Positions 43,427 through 55,499 of a stretch of 64,000 bases of DNA are shown piece by piece. This stretch comes from Ipomoea triloba. Lineage: Eukaryota; Streptophyta; Magnoliopsida; Solanales; Convolvulaceae. The position numbers were made by a program, and so were the translations under genes. Position 1 is the stretch's first letter. Each line of letters starts with the position of its first letter. A model generated the notes under the pieces. The model was not told the origin of the DNA. It made no database searches and saw nothing but the letters and a program-made list of their open reading frames with translations. The stretch is from NCBI RefSeq assembly GCF_003576645.1, contig NC_044917.1:6532689-6596688 (forward strand), read 5' to 3'.

Positions 43427-46358
43427 ATGGTGGCTGCCATTCCACATTTGCATTGCCACCTCACCCCCTGCTTAACACTATCGAGAAAATTCAAAACCCC
43501 TCAAAATCTCTCACTTCTCACTCCATCAAATTATCGCGAGAATTTCAAGTGCTTTTCGCTCTCAGGCTCAGCTACCATTTCAGTCATGGCTTCTGCTGCT
43601 AAAAAGGTACCGTTAGATTTTTGTTTTTGTTTTGTTCTTTTTTTTTTTTTTTTTTTTCCTTAAATTTGCGAATTGATTTTGTTTGTTTGTTTTCTTAATA
43701 TAGGTTTTGGTGCCGGTGGCGAACGGGACGGAGCCGATTGAGGCGGTGGTGCAAATCGACATACTGCGGAGAGCTGGGGCCGAAGTTACGGTGGCTTCGG
43801 TGGAGAAGGAGCTTCGAGTCGATGCCTTACACGGAGTCAAGATCGTTGCCGATGCACTCCTTTCCGATTGCGCCGATACTGAGTTCGATCTCATCTCTCT
43901 CCCTGTATGTTTCTCCTTGGCCTCACACTCTAATACAGTGTAGTCCATAGCTTACTATGTTCATACTTGTGTATATTTTAATTATTTATATTGTTTGCTT
44001 ATATTGAGCTGGCATTGTTTCCTTGTGCGGCCGTGCGGGTGCTCACTATCATTCTAATATTTTGTTAAGAATCGTTTGGTGCTTCTTGTTGATATTGACT
44101 GTTCAAAATATTCCTATTTTAATTTAGTTTATGTGGCTTGAATGTTTTCTTACTGTCTATCTGATCTTCACTTTGGTTATTGGTGGATTGATATGAATAT
44201 TCCCACATGTATGACATAGTTTATCTATTTTGCTACTTGTTATGTCTGTGTTTCAGTGTTAGACGTGATCAGTCTTACATGATCCCTACTGATTAGTATG
44301 TTACTCCTGGAATGTTTCATTGAATTATAGGGAGGGATGCCTGGTGCATCTACTCTTAGAGACTGCAAGACTTTGGAAAGCATCATTAAAAAACAGGCTG
44401 AAAGCAAACGATTATATGCTGCAATATGTGCCTCCCCTGCAGTAGCTCTTGGACCGTGGGGACTGTTGAAGGGGCTTAAGGTAATAATTTCCAGTGGTTG
44501 AATTCTTTTAATGGAGTATTGTTTTGATCTTTTTGATGCATAGAGACTATGGTTGTAAACTGTTTAGGTTCAGCACTTGAGCAGTTTGACAAACTCAAAC
44601 ATGGGGGCAATGTGATAAAATCTGAACCATAAGCATGAAAATAATCATAAGCCATCCAGTTTGGATTGAGGAGCACTGATTTGGACTTATGTGCCTTTGT
44701 TTTTAACAGGCAACTTGTTACCCATCTTTCATGGAGCAGCTGTCATCTTCTGCAAATGCTGTTGAATCAAGAGTGCAGGTGGATGGCAATGTTGTGACAA
44801 GTCGTGGACCTGGAACTGTCATGGAGTATGGTGTTGCACTAGTTGAGCAATTGTATGGAAAGGAGAAAGCTGAAGAAGTCTTGGGGCCACTGGTATGTGG
44901 AATTGTTGTTTACCGTTGGATAATAATTAATGCTGTTGGAACTTTATACCATGCTAGCTACATCTAGTTCCTGGTTTGCTCTTGTAAAATTTGGGCATTG
45001 GTTACTTTTGTATATCCTCTTTACCTAGTTTTCTAAAAATGTAATTGTCATAAGTTTCATGTTTATCTTTGATCAACTGGATGCAATCTGCTGATTCATG
45101 ATGTGCAATCTCTGCATACCATTCAGGTGATGCGCCCTAATCACGGTGATGAGTATACATTTGCTGAACTCAATTCAGTAAATTGGACAGTTACCAATAG
45201 CCCACAGGTAAGATATTAGTGGCAGATAAATTTGTTTCCATGTTCCGGAATGATGTTATTGATGTTTTCAGAAATTTTATTCTGAGTAATACTTTAATTC
45301 ACATTGCTACCAGATACACCTCTATGTAAATGGGTCCTATTATGTAATTTTACTTAATACCTGTAAAAACCTTCACATTGATGACTCTACTCACTCTCTT
45401 CAGATACTTGTACCCATTGCTAATGGTTCTGAGGAGATGGAAGCTCTTATTATTGTTGATGTACTTAGACGGGCTAAAGCTCAAGTAGTGGTGGCATCTG
45501 TGGACGATTCACTCGAGACTGTTGCTTCCAGGAATGTGAAACTGGTTGCTGATGTACTGCTTGAGGATGCTGCTAAGAATGCATATGATCTTATTGTCTT
45601 GCCAGTAAGTGCAAAGCCTTTCATCATATTCTGTTAGTTATATGGGCAACTCCTCATATATAAACACTATGCAGGGTGGTCTAGGCGGTGCTCAAGCATT
45701 TGCATCCTCAGAAAAGCTGGTCAATATGTTGAAAAAGCAGAGAGAATCAAACAAACCATATGGAGCAATTTGTGCTTCTCCTGCATTAGTCCTAGAACCA
45801 CATGGCTTGCTCAAGGTACATTTATTCTACAGAAGATAATGGACGTACTATCCATTGACAGATAGAATTTGGCAACAACTAAATGCTTGAAATGCTCAAA
45901 ATGGACATGAACTGCCATCATGCCTCATTTTGTATTTCCAAGCAAAGAGTTGATACGCTGATTTGATTCATGGGCTGCTACTTGAAAAATAAATTACTCT
46001 TGAATTGTCCTTTCACTACTATACTATGATTTCTTTGGCATGTTTACTACAGCACCTCTAATATTTAAGGGAGCAAGATTCGAACCTTGTTTTACATAAA
46101 CTTGTACAATTGGCCTCCGGTTGACAATTATAGTTTGCTTTCTATTTTCAGGGTAAGAAGGCTACAGCTTTTCCAGCAATGTGCAATAAGCTATCTGACC
46201 CAAGCGAAGCAGACAACAGGGTGATAGTTGATGGCTATCTCATCACTAGCAGAGGGCCAGGAACTACAATGGAGTTTGCACTGGCCATTGTAGAAAAGTT
46301 TCTCGGGCGTAATAAAGCCCTAGAGCTTGCCAAGGGGATGGTTTTTGTGCAGCCGTAA
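43427..46358 (+). CDS. DJ-1/PfpI family protein with two DJ-1 domains, 8 exons
   Basis: Exons: 43427-43606, 43704-43904, 44331-44480, 44710-44892, 45127-45207, 45404-45604, 45675-45815, 46152-46358. All are GT-AG and sum to 1344 nt, 447 residues. A second in-frame ATG at 43586 (MASAAKK) gives 394 residues. The extra 53 residues ([10 protein letters not shown]...) are rich in Ser, Lys and Arg with almost no acids, as in a plastid transit peptide, so compartment may depend on the start used. Both domains keep the nucleophilic Cys in AAICASPA or GAICASPA (107 and 312 of the short form) and the nearby Glu (GTEPIEA, GSEEMEA). Plant DJ-1 proteins have reported glyoxalase or oxidative-stress roles. 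The gene corresponds to AtDJ1A/AtDJ1B, as the neighbouring genes also indicate. Confidence 0.93.
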
Positions 46359-46556
46359 AGCTAGTCCTAGAATTCCCCTGTTTCAAGTCTCTTTGTTGGT
46401 CCTGTTTTGTGCTGAGTTATAATCACAGAGATGAAAACCAGTTCGGTATGTAATAAAGGTGTATAAAAAATCAACCGTGTCTCTATATATTTCGTTCTTC
46501 AATTTGGAACACCACAGATATCTCACCACACAAATAAAAAATAAAAAAATCTTAGT

Positions 46557-48345
46557 TCAAGTACTCCGATCAGATATGGAGGTGAAAGTCATGGTTGCTT
46601 GTGTTGTACAGATGCTAGTGTTCCAGGGCGACTTATCTTCATTCCCTGAGCCAGCAGCAGATAAAATTTGCAGGTTCTTTTTCTTTCGATTCCGGAAACC
46701 TACGAGCTCAGTTAACAGACCTGGCTCCGATATCTTCGTATCATCAACATCCTCTTCACCTGTCAGCATTTTCACCACACTAGACATAGATGGTCGGCTA
46801 TTGGGCATGAAATGGGTGCATAACAAAGCAATCTTTATGTATCTACAAGCTTCATCTACATTGAAGTTCTCTCCCAGTGATATATCAACCAACTCAACAG
46901 GCTCCCCTTTCTGATAGAATCTCCACGCCTGCACATGAAATTTGTGTAAACAAGGCCTACCCAAATTAGAAAATATTCATAAATTCATGCAAAAATCTAT
47001 ACCGTTTCAAGAAGATATTGATCATCAATAGGTAGTCGTTTGTTAGTGTTTGATCTTCCACTAACAATTTCCAAAAGGAGAATTTCAAAACTATAAATAT
47101 CAGCTTTTCTTGTCAACTGGGAACGTATCACATACTCTGGAGCCAAATAACCCCTGCAACCATTACCAAATGCATAATAAGCATGTCTAACTTATGAATC
47201 CAAAGTGCACAAGTCATGCCACCAATTCACTTTGCCTAAGAACATGAACTTACGGAGTTCCAGCAACACGGGTGCTAATATGAGTCAAACCTTGGGGGAA
47301 TAGCTTTGCAAGCCCAAAATCCGAAATCTTCGGAGTGAAATCTTTATCGAGAAGAATATTGCTGGCTTTAATATCTCTATGGATAATAGGCGGTTGGACT
47401 TCTTCATGGAGGAATGCAAGTCCCCTGGCAACCCCTATACATATTCTAGCCCTAGCACTCCAGCTAAACTGAATGCCACTGGACCCAGATCCTATAAATC
47501 AATGAAGTAGTCATCATCAGTCATGAATTCTCAACCAGAAAGATGGAAAGTAACAGACAAACCACAATTCTATATGTTCAAAGGCCTGCTTATGATGAAT
47601 GATAATGGACCCTCCTTTCCTTTTGATTGTAGTTAGAGCTGAGGAGGATTCTTTGAACATGTAGAACTGTGACTTGCCTAGATTGGTGCCATAAAGAGAG
47701 AGAGAGAAATGGCTAATCACCAAGAAGAGTTTGAGCAAGGCTATTATTTTCAAGATAGCCATAGACCAAAATCCTATGCTCCCCTTCTACACAACATCCA
47801 TGTAGCTTCACCAGATTCTCATGTTCTAAACCTGAGATAACCACTATTTCTGTCAAAAACTCCTTCACCCCCTGTCTTGACTCAGCAGAAAGCACCTTAA
47901 TAGCCGCTAATGTTCCATCACCCAGCCTCCCCTACCAATCAAACAAACAGTTTCAGCACCGACATGAAAAACCACAAAATTTGCAGTCATATGATGAGAA
48001 TTGAAGCGCCTAAGCTGATAGTATATTATATGCTCAACAATGAGAATCATCAAGAATTGAATCAAAAAGCTAAGGTCAAACCTTGTAGACAGCACCAAAC
48101 CCTCCTTCTCCAATCTTGTTCAAAGGGCTAAAATCTCCAGTTGCGGAACACAGTTCTTTGTAACTGTACAGCTTAGCATTCTGAATGCTTGAAACCTCTG
48201 TAGTCAATTTCAAGATAATCATCATCATTTTTGAGTTGGATCATGAAGAATTGGGAGATAGATGCACATACATACCTTCTTCAATGTCGATTTGATGCCT
48301 CGGGGGAGACGATTTCCTTCTGCAACAGACAGGGAAACAAGTCAT
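46557..48345 (-). CDS. CRPK1-like receptor-like cytoplasmic kinase, 6 exons
   Basis: Exons: 48345-48276, 48197-48082, 47931-47721, 47491-47254, 47153-47003, 46928-46557. The sum is 1158 nt, 385 residues. MTCFPVCC at the start offers cysteines for palmitoylation, as in the CRPK1 (At1g16670) group. Kinase marks are present: GEGGFG (53-58), Lys 74 in AAIKVL, HRD (Asp 172), DFG (about 190) and APE (about 216). The near-invariant Gly after DIYSF is Glu (about 235), and the segment before GYLAPE reads VAGTP where Thr-Ile is usual. Activity may therefore be reduced. CRPK1 phosphorylates 14-3-3 proteins in cold signalling in Arabidopsis. The same role here is only inferred. The stop lies 198 bp from the DJ-1 stop, so the two transcripts converge. 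Confidence 0.9.
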
Positions 48346-49711
48346 GCTACCACGCACTTCCTTTAATCTCAGCTTACTTTTACAACCTTCAATTCAACTC
48401 ACATACATACATGCAACCTCAGCTCCTGTTTGGTAAACCAATGGTTAGTCAGATCAGAGGTAAAAGCAAAGCTCTCTTGCTTCATCAGTTTATAGCAATT
48501 TCAGGACATAGAAGAAAATAATGAAGGAATTGACACAGAAAATAGTAAAGGAAAACCTTCTTAATGGCTACTCCATGAAGAATATATACAGAGAGAGAGA
48601 TATTATGTAGCATCAGATAGATATTGGTTTGTTTGTTGTGCAGTTTCCTGATATGTGAACTTAGCGGATGGATGGAAGAAGATGAAATCTGAATGTCTTT
48701 TTTGGGTCAAGTCAACTAATCAGAAAAGTCAGATGCATGCAGTATATACGCAGAACAAGATTGACCACGTACTCTATGTCCGGAATGGACACTTAACAGT
48801 AATGTTATGATCTAATAATCATGATTTGTGCACACGAGTTTAGCTCGGTTTGAACTTTGATATCAGTAATGTGAGGATTATGTTTAAAATGGGCAGATCA
48901 TTTGTGCGCACAAACATTTGGTCTTGTCTGTTAAGTCAATGAATCACCGTAATTTACATCATTCTAAATTGAAAGTATGATACTTATTATATAAAAAAAA
49001 AAGTGATATTTTTTAGGGAAAATGTAATATTTAGGAGTTAAAAATTTATCTATAAGAAATTATAATACTTATGAAAAAAGAGTATAATATTTATGAAAAA
49101 ATTTATCCATTCCACATATCAAAATCCATAAAACGATGTTATAAGCTGATTTTGTCATACAAAAATATGTGGTGTTGACTCAATGACTCAGCTTCATGTG
49201 GTAGCTGTAATTGAAGTATTGAAGCAATAATCCCTGTATATAATAAAGACAATTTGATACGTTTCTTATGCAGGTCTCTTTCACGGTAATATTAAACTGG
49301 CAAATTGCGAATTGGATACTTTGCAAAGCAGCCTCAAGACTACTTTAGTATATGGTTAAATAATATTCTTTTTGTTTGGTAGTCCATAACAGTTTTATTT
49401 TGTTTTAAACATTATTATTAAAAGTTTAAATTAATAATTAAACTACGAAAGGATTATTTTATATATTTTATATTTAACAAAGTTTGACACTTGGTCCTCC
49501 TGACGAAGGAGATGTAGAATCGAGAGGACTTTTTTGGGGTGCTTTTATTTTGTATACGAAATGATGAAATAAAAGTGATAAAATGGCCAGTAATTTGATT
49601 TAGGAATATCGACAGCATGTAATATAGATTATCTTATCAATCATAATACGCCAGATTTGAGTACGTACAATAGTATCGGACACTATTAATTAACGCAAAT
49701 TATATTGCGCA

Positions 49712-50165
49712 TCAAAACGACGTCGTCGTTTTGATTAATGAACACAGACAGATGAATTCGCGTCACTCACTTTCAGTTCATATACACTGCAGTTACATTT
49801 CAACACAACTACAGTTACATTTTGATATAACTACAGTTTCATTCGACAATATAAAAACACAAATGTGAAACTGTTATTCAGTATCAGTTCATATTCACTG
49901 CAGTTACATTTCAACACAACTACAGTTACATTTCGATATAACTACAGTTTCATTTGATAATATAAACACAAATGTGAAACTGTTATTCAGTATCAGTTCA
50001 TATACACTGCAGTTACATTTCAACACAACTACAGTTACATTTCGATATAAATACAGTTTCATTCGATAATATCAAAACAAATGTAAGGCAGTATCTTTTG
50101 AGATGAACTGTAGTGTCAATTACGGGTTCCGTTTCTCACTTACTGAAACGACGTCGTTTTGGGAC
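49712..50165. mobile_element. Element-like block with CGACGTCG ends and three 110-bp repeats
   Basis: CAAAACGACGTCGTCGTTTTG near 49713 and AAACGACGTCGTTTTGG near 50147 form inverted ends. Between them a unit of about 110 bp starting CAGTTCATATACACTGCAG is repeated at 49774, 49885 and 49994. It has no coding sequence. I could not settle a target duplication, so the class is open. Confidence 0.5.
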
Positions 50166-50754
50166 CACGGTCCACGATATAAGGACTGATTAATTAATGT
50201 TCATTTTTAATATATTAAATATTTAATTTTAATGTATTAAATGTGTGTAATTATACCTACATGAATTTAATTATACATAAATGCATGTACGTGTCAACTA
50301 CTATATAGTGTAATAACATTTTTGTTATCGTTTTAAATGGATTCGTCACAAGATTGAGTCTCGGTGGTGGGGGCTTTGGGTTCAAAAAGATTGAGAAAGG
50401 ATACATAAAATATGTGTGTGTCTATATATATATATATATATACATGCACGCGCAGATGTATGTACTATGATATTTTGTTGAAATTATTTTTAATTCAATT
50501 TTCATAATGTTAAGTTTAGTATTTATATATTTAGAAACTACATTAAAATCAATATTAAACACAAAAAAATATTTTAAAATACTAAAGAAAATAAGCAAGG
50601 AACAAATATTTTATTCGACAAATGAATAATAAACAAAATCAGGTAAATGTGATAGATGGAATATATTTTATTATATAAGTATATATTTTATTTTAGTAAT
50701 AAAATAATGTTTACAAATTTTCCGGGTGTTATATAAATAGCTCTCAGTTAGAGC

Positions 50755-50830
50755 AAATGTGCCTTGTAGCACCAGTGGCAATGAACCACTTGCGCTAGTT
50801 AGAACCCACGAGATTCACCTTTGTCACCAT
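50755..50830 (+). mobile_element. SINE-like head, decayed B box
   Basis: The A box TAGCACCAGTGGC at about 50767 is good, but the B region AGTTAGAACCC has lost the TCGA core. Probably an old tRNA-derived SINE. Confidence 0.4.
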
Positions 50831-51486
50831 GGCCAAAAGGTTGATCTCGGCCTCATTCTAATTGTTTTTTCTAACAACCTTTTGTTTCAAAACTCTTGTA
50901 TGTTGGATAATGTGTGTCTCTACCGAAAGGTTTGTCTTTATCACATTTTTCGATCTATAATCTTAATCAAATGTTTCAAAAGGTTCACAAATTATTGTCG
51001 GTGTGTCATTACCCCAATAGTGATGTTGAATTTATAAAGAATTATATTTAGATATAAAAGTATATATTAGCTCATCTAATCGAGATTTTCAAACTATATA
51101 TGAATAGGATTGAATTGAGAGTCAAAATCAATCACAAGTACCACGTTTTAAAATACCAAATGTGGAAATCAAATAAAAGTATTATAAATTTCAACGATAA
51201 TCACAAGGTAAAAATGTAAAATGGCTACAGAGTTTCCTCGGACACTTCCAATTGACCGAGTGAATTTGGAAAGTGAAAATACTAGGAATAAATTTCTGGG
51301 AGTGGGGGCTACTTCAAAGATGGGCCGAGCCGGGCTGGTTTTTGGGGAAATTATCAGGCCCGAAGTTCGGTTCAAGCCCAAACATGATTCGAGCTCTTCG
51401 TTTGGGTCCACACTGGTCCCGAACTCCCGTTCCAGTTCTGGGTTTTGTCGGAGATTTCGTCGCCTGACGATCCATTTCCACCTTCC

Positions 51487-54398
51487 ATGGCTTCGCCCAA
51501 CCCGCAGGGCTCGCCTGCCGCGGCCACCGCCGATCAGCATCGGCTGCACGTCACCGTAGCGTCATCTCCTTTAACTCCGCAGGCAAGTTCGACTTCTCCT
51601 CTCTACACAATTGCAATTCAGCTTCTATTCAACATGTTTCTTACTGTATCGTCATTATTATACGTGAATGAATCGAAAAATTCGTGCCGTTTTGCCTTCT
51701 CTTTGAATTGTTAATTCTTGGGTTCGGGCCGTTTTGGAATGGTTTTCGGTGTTCGACCCGACCGGCCCGCCTATGAAGATATTCAATTTTGTTTTGGGAA
51801 AATAGAAGCTAACCCTAAAACAACCTAGTCTGCTACACTCTTCCCCTCTCTCACAATTCATGGCCTTTTATGGCTTCAATTCAATCACTGGCCTTGTTTC
51901 CAGTTCTAGCTCCTCTGATGTTCTCTGTCATGGCGACCAAATATTCGTTTAATTTCTCAAATTTCATTTGCAATTTTGCTTTTTGGTTGCCTCTTGATTT
52001 TTAATGTAGAACACATATGCTTCAGTTGTTTCAATTTTGTTGCCTCTTTTTTTGTTATTTGTTTCTGTAAATTTTGTAATTAAATGATTTCGTTCGAACA
52101 GATTCAGATTTCATCCTATGGTTTCATGTTAGGTTGAGAGTAGCCTGTTACTGTAGTATTTTTCTTTTGGGTGACGAGTGAAATCTGCATCCACTAGGCA
52201 AGGGTCTTGTGATCATAGCCGGCAAAGAATGATAAACCAGTCTTGGTTGCTCATAACAATCTGGCTCAAACCGAGAAGGCCAATAGGCTTATCTCATTGG
52301 GAAGTAGCCTATTAGGTTTTTTTTTTTTTTTTTGTTTTTTTTGTGATTTCAAAATGACATGATCTGTGTTCATGTTGTTGCTTTTCCTGCTTGTACTATG
52401 TTTAACTGCAGACTGCTCCACTATTACTTTTTCATGAATCATGTATTATAATATCATCATTCATAATAAAATAAATGACCCCACACAGTCTATGCAAGAC
52501 ATGCAATGATGCAATCTGTATAAAACCATAAAAACCTTTAAAGATTTGATGAGCTTGATCATGGGTTGAAAATTTACAAAACCACCTTCTCTGTTTGAGT
52601 TGAAAGATATGAAGGAAGCCGAAAAGCAATGGTGGGTTTATATGTAGTTAAAAGCTAGGTGGTTAATGATGGAAAGTGGATGATAAGTGATTAGACGTCA
52701 TCACTTTATTTTGATTAAAGTGTTTAGAGATGCAAATTGGATTTCCAGTAGTGATGAAATTCAATTCAATTCAATTCCCATGCTCAAGTAAGGATGTAAC
52801 GGAGATGAGCCAGCTGGCTATTTGAGTTTGGGTTATCTTGATGTTGAGCCTGCTAGAGCAGCGTAAGGTGCAAGTGAACTGAGTGAGCTACTTGATCTGC
52901 GTTTGACTTGACGTTGATCAAGCTTGAGCCTTTGACGTAGTCTCTTGAGCTGAGCTCGTGCTCATAGATACTTGGATCAGCAAACTCATGAATCTCGACA
53001 AAATATATATTTTATCTTTTTTATTTTTCTTCGTTTCTAACTATTTTATTTTTAATTTTTATCATCTTTCTCAAATTAGGCTTGACCACTTGAGCCAAGC
53101 TCAAGACATTCTAGTCTAGTGTTCTTAGAACTTCAGATCCAAAGGATTTTCTCTTCTGATTCCCATTTTAGTAAATGCTTGGCAAATATAGAGTAGTTGA
53201 TTTCTTCTGCTAGTGTACATTCTGTATAGTTTTTTTTCCCATAACTCTAGTCTATGCAATGTTGATCATTTTTAGTAATGTTATTTGGTTTTTCACTCAC
53301 GTATGAGAGAACTAGTTGGTATAGTTTTTCAACGTTACTGCATGCCATTGAAGTGCATCGAAACTTGTGAGTTTTGTGACATTTGAATAGATTTTTTAAT
53401 ATAGTTGAAGATAAGATGTGATTTTGGAAAGAATGAACATGCCAATTGCAATGCGCTTTGAGATTATTCGAGTATATTATTCACAATGGTCAATGGAGTA
53501 TGTTCTAATTGAGCTTTGCTTTGCTTTTCTTTAGATGGTAGAAGGAAACAATGAAAATATTATGGATGGTGCAGATCTGACTGAAACAAGCGCGGGTGAG
53601 AAACGAAAAAGGGACGGGAAGTTGAGATCTGTTGTTTGGCAACATTTCACAAAGCTTATCAGGGAGGATGGAACTTGCGATAAATGCAAATGTAACCATT
53701 GCAATAAGCTCTTCACTTGCTCGAGCCGAAGTGGAACAACTCATCTGCTTCGTCACGTAACTGAGGGAATATGCCCAGTATTTAAGCTCGACAAGAAGGA
53801 TAAACCACATAACAACACAAGTTTCACCTGTTCAACTGGTAACACCGATCGAAGAGGAAACATCATTCCTTGGAAATTCGATCATCAGCCACTCACTCAT
53901 CCACCCATCGAGCAGTCCATCGACATGCACAATGACTTATTGGTCGAGGGCTTAGAAGATCTTGACCGTCAAACTGGTGGATACCCAGATGGCGACTTTG
54001 TTGGACAATCATCAACCTCTGCATACGCTAAACTTCCTCAACAAAACGCAACACAGTCGCAATCTCCACTCACTGCAGACTCATGGATGAACGAGTTGAG
54101 AGCCTGCACAAATAAACTCGTCAAGCTCACGAATGAGCTTCTTCCTAACGGTATATCCTTGAAGAGCTCTTCTGCAGTCAGCGGCCCCGATTACTCTATA
54201 GGCGCCGCCATAAAGTGCTTGAATGAAATGGAAGACGCCATTCCAGAATCAAGCACAGCATATCTCGATGCTCTTGATATTGTCCGGGATCCCGTAGAAA
54301 GGGAGTGTTTTCTTTGTCTAAACCCAGAGACGCGTCGAAGATGGCTGCGTAGGATGCTGCATCGCCGCTATCCCTTGCGCTATAATACTGACATTTGA
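51487..54398 (+). CDS. BED zinc-finger protein, domesticated transposase fragment
   Basis: Exon 1 is 51487-51582 and exon 2 is 53535-54398. The donor is GC (CCGCAG/GCAAGT) with a normal TTTAG acceptor, both at codon boundaries, giving 319 residues. If the first exon is not used, the ATG at 53535 gives 287. A BED finger lies near residues 62-115 (VVWQHFTKL, CNHCNKLFTC, HLLRH), as in hAT transposases. The hAT dimerisation domain and catalytic residues are absent. The C-terminus (IKCLNEMEDAIPESST, ALDIV, CLNPETRRRWLRR) resembles the tail of plant Myb/SANT-like transposase-derived proteins. A nuclear DNA-binding factor is likely. The long intron holds a degraded GAGCTC-rich repeat (about 52793-53107). 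Confidence 0.75.
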
Positions 54399-54810
54399 TC
54401 AACTCTTAATCAGTTCAAATCTTTCACTCTTTTTCTTGGGTGGAGACTTGTCAGGTGTTGTAGTTTATAGAACTTGTCTGAGGTGAAACTAGCAATACAT
54501 TATATACTATTTGTTCTGAATATCTTCTTTAGGTTCAAGATTTTGAACATTACTTTTTATACAAACTTTTGGCAGGTACAAAGGGCTGAGCTATATTTTG
54601 GGTGCAAATTTCATTTTTTTGGTCCCAAATTTGGTTCTAACGGTGTTTGGCTCAAGTAATGTTTGAAAAATATTTTTTCTAATTTATTTGGACAAATTAT
54701 ATATATGGATTGTTTAATAATAGTATGATTTTAGCCTTTAATTTTTCAAGATAGAGAGTGAAGATGTTCTCACTTGAAATCAGAACCTTGAGTGGAAATA
54801 CTACTTGTAC

Positions 54811-55173
54811 TAGGGATGTAAATGAGCCGAGCGGCTCGGGAGCCCGAGCCACTCGGTCAAAGCTTAGTCAAATTCGAGGTTGAATCAAGCTCGAGCGGCT
54901 CGTTTAATAATCGAGCCGAGCTCGAGCTTTAATGTCTTAGGCTCGTGGCTCGTATAGTTTATTTTTAATTGAAACATGAATTTAAAATCAAACAGTTAAA
55001 TTCGAGCTCAAAATCGAACTCGACCTCGAGTTTGAATTCAAGGAGCTCGAGCTCAAACAATCGAGCTGCTCAAGCCGAACTCGAGCATCTCAAAAATTGC
55101 CGAGCTCGAGCTCGAGCCTAGCCTTCCTTAACGAGCTCGAGCTCAAACTCGGTTCGGCTCGTTTACACCCTTA
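54811..55173. mobile_element. hAT-type MITE (363 bp) rich in GAGCTCGAGC
   Basis: The ends TAGGGATGTAAATGAGCCGAG and CTCGGTTCGGCTCGTTTACACCCTTA are inverted. ACTTGTAC at 54803-54810 and TCTTGTAC at 55174-55181 are a target duplication with one mismatch. The interior is repeated GAGCTCGAGC. It lies between the BED and MORF8 genes, some 300 bp before the latter's start. Confidence 0.85.
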
Positions 55174-55423
55174 TCTTGTACTCTCAAATTTTATTCCTCA
55201 CTAAATTTTGATGACATTTTTCATGGGACCCAATGAAGATAACTAATTATCTATTACCAGTAAAAGTGATGAAGTAGAAATAGAGAATCCATATAGTATG
55301 GTTCATCTCAAGTTATCTAAAAAAAAATGAATTTTTAAAAAGTAAAGAAAAAGGAAAGTATAGAAGCTCGGGGGTAAAAATGAAAAGAAAACATTTTGAT
55401 AACAAATTCTGGATTCTTCTTCA

Positions 55424-55430
55424 TATAAAA
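55424..55430 (+). promoter_or_regulatory. TATA box of the MORF8-like gene
   Basis: TATAAAA about 70 bp before the ATG at 55500, followed by a pyrimidine-rich leader. Confidence 0.6.
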
Positions 55431-55499
55431 CCCACTCCCTATCCTGCTTCTCATTTCTGCTAAGGTTTTTCGAGACTACCATAAACCCTAGTTGCAGGA

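Larger units (their letters stand above)
48346..51486. other. Intergenic between the kinase and the BED gene
   Basis: 48346-48700 is probably the kinase promoter. The rest is AT-rich with repeats described separately. 50345-50400 is a degenerate SINE tail, and a short TA run lies near 50425. No further gene seen. Confidence 0.6.

Noticed and set aside
52793..53107. Second hAT MITE like that at 54811
   Set aside because: Similar GAGC/GCTC content and an AAGGATGTAA start, but I could not match ends or a target duplication, so I list it only as a degraded repeat in the BED intron.
53535..54398. Active hAT transposase
   Set aside because: Only the BED finger is present. The catalytic core and dimerisation domain are absent, and no inverted ends flank the gene.
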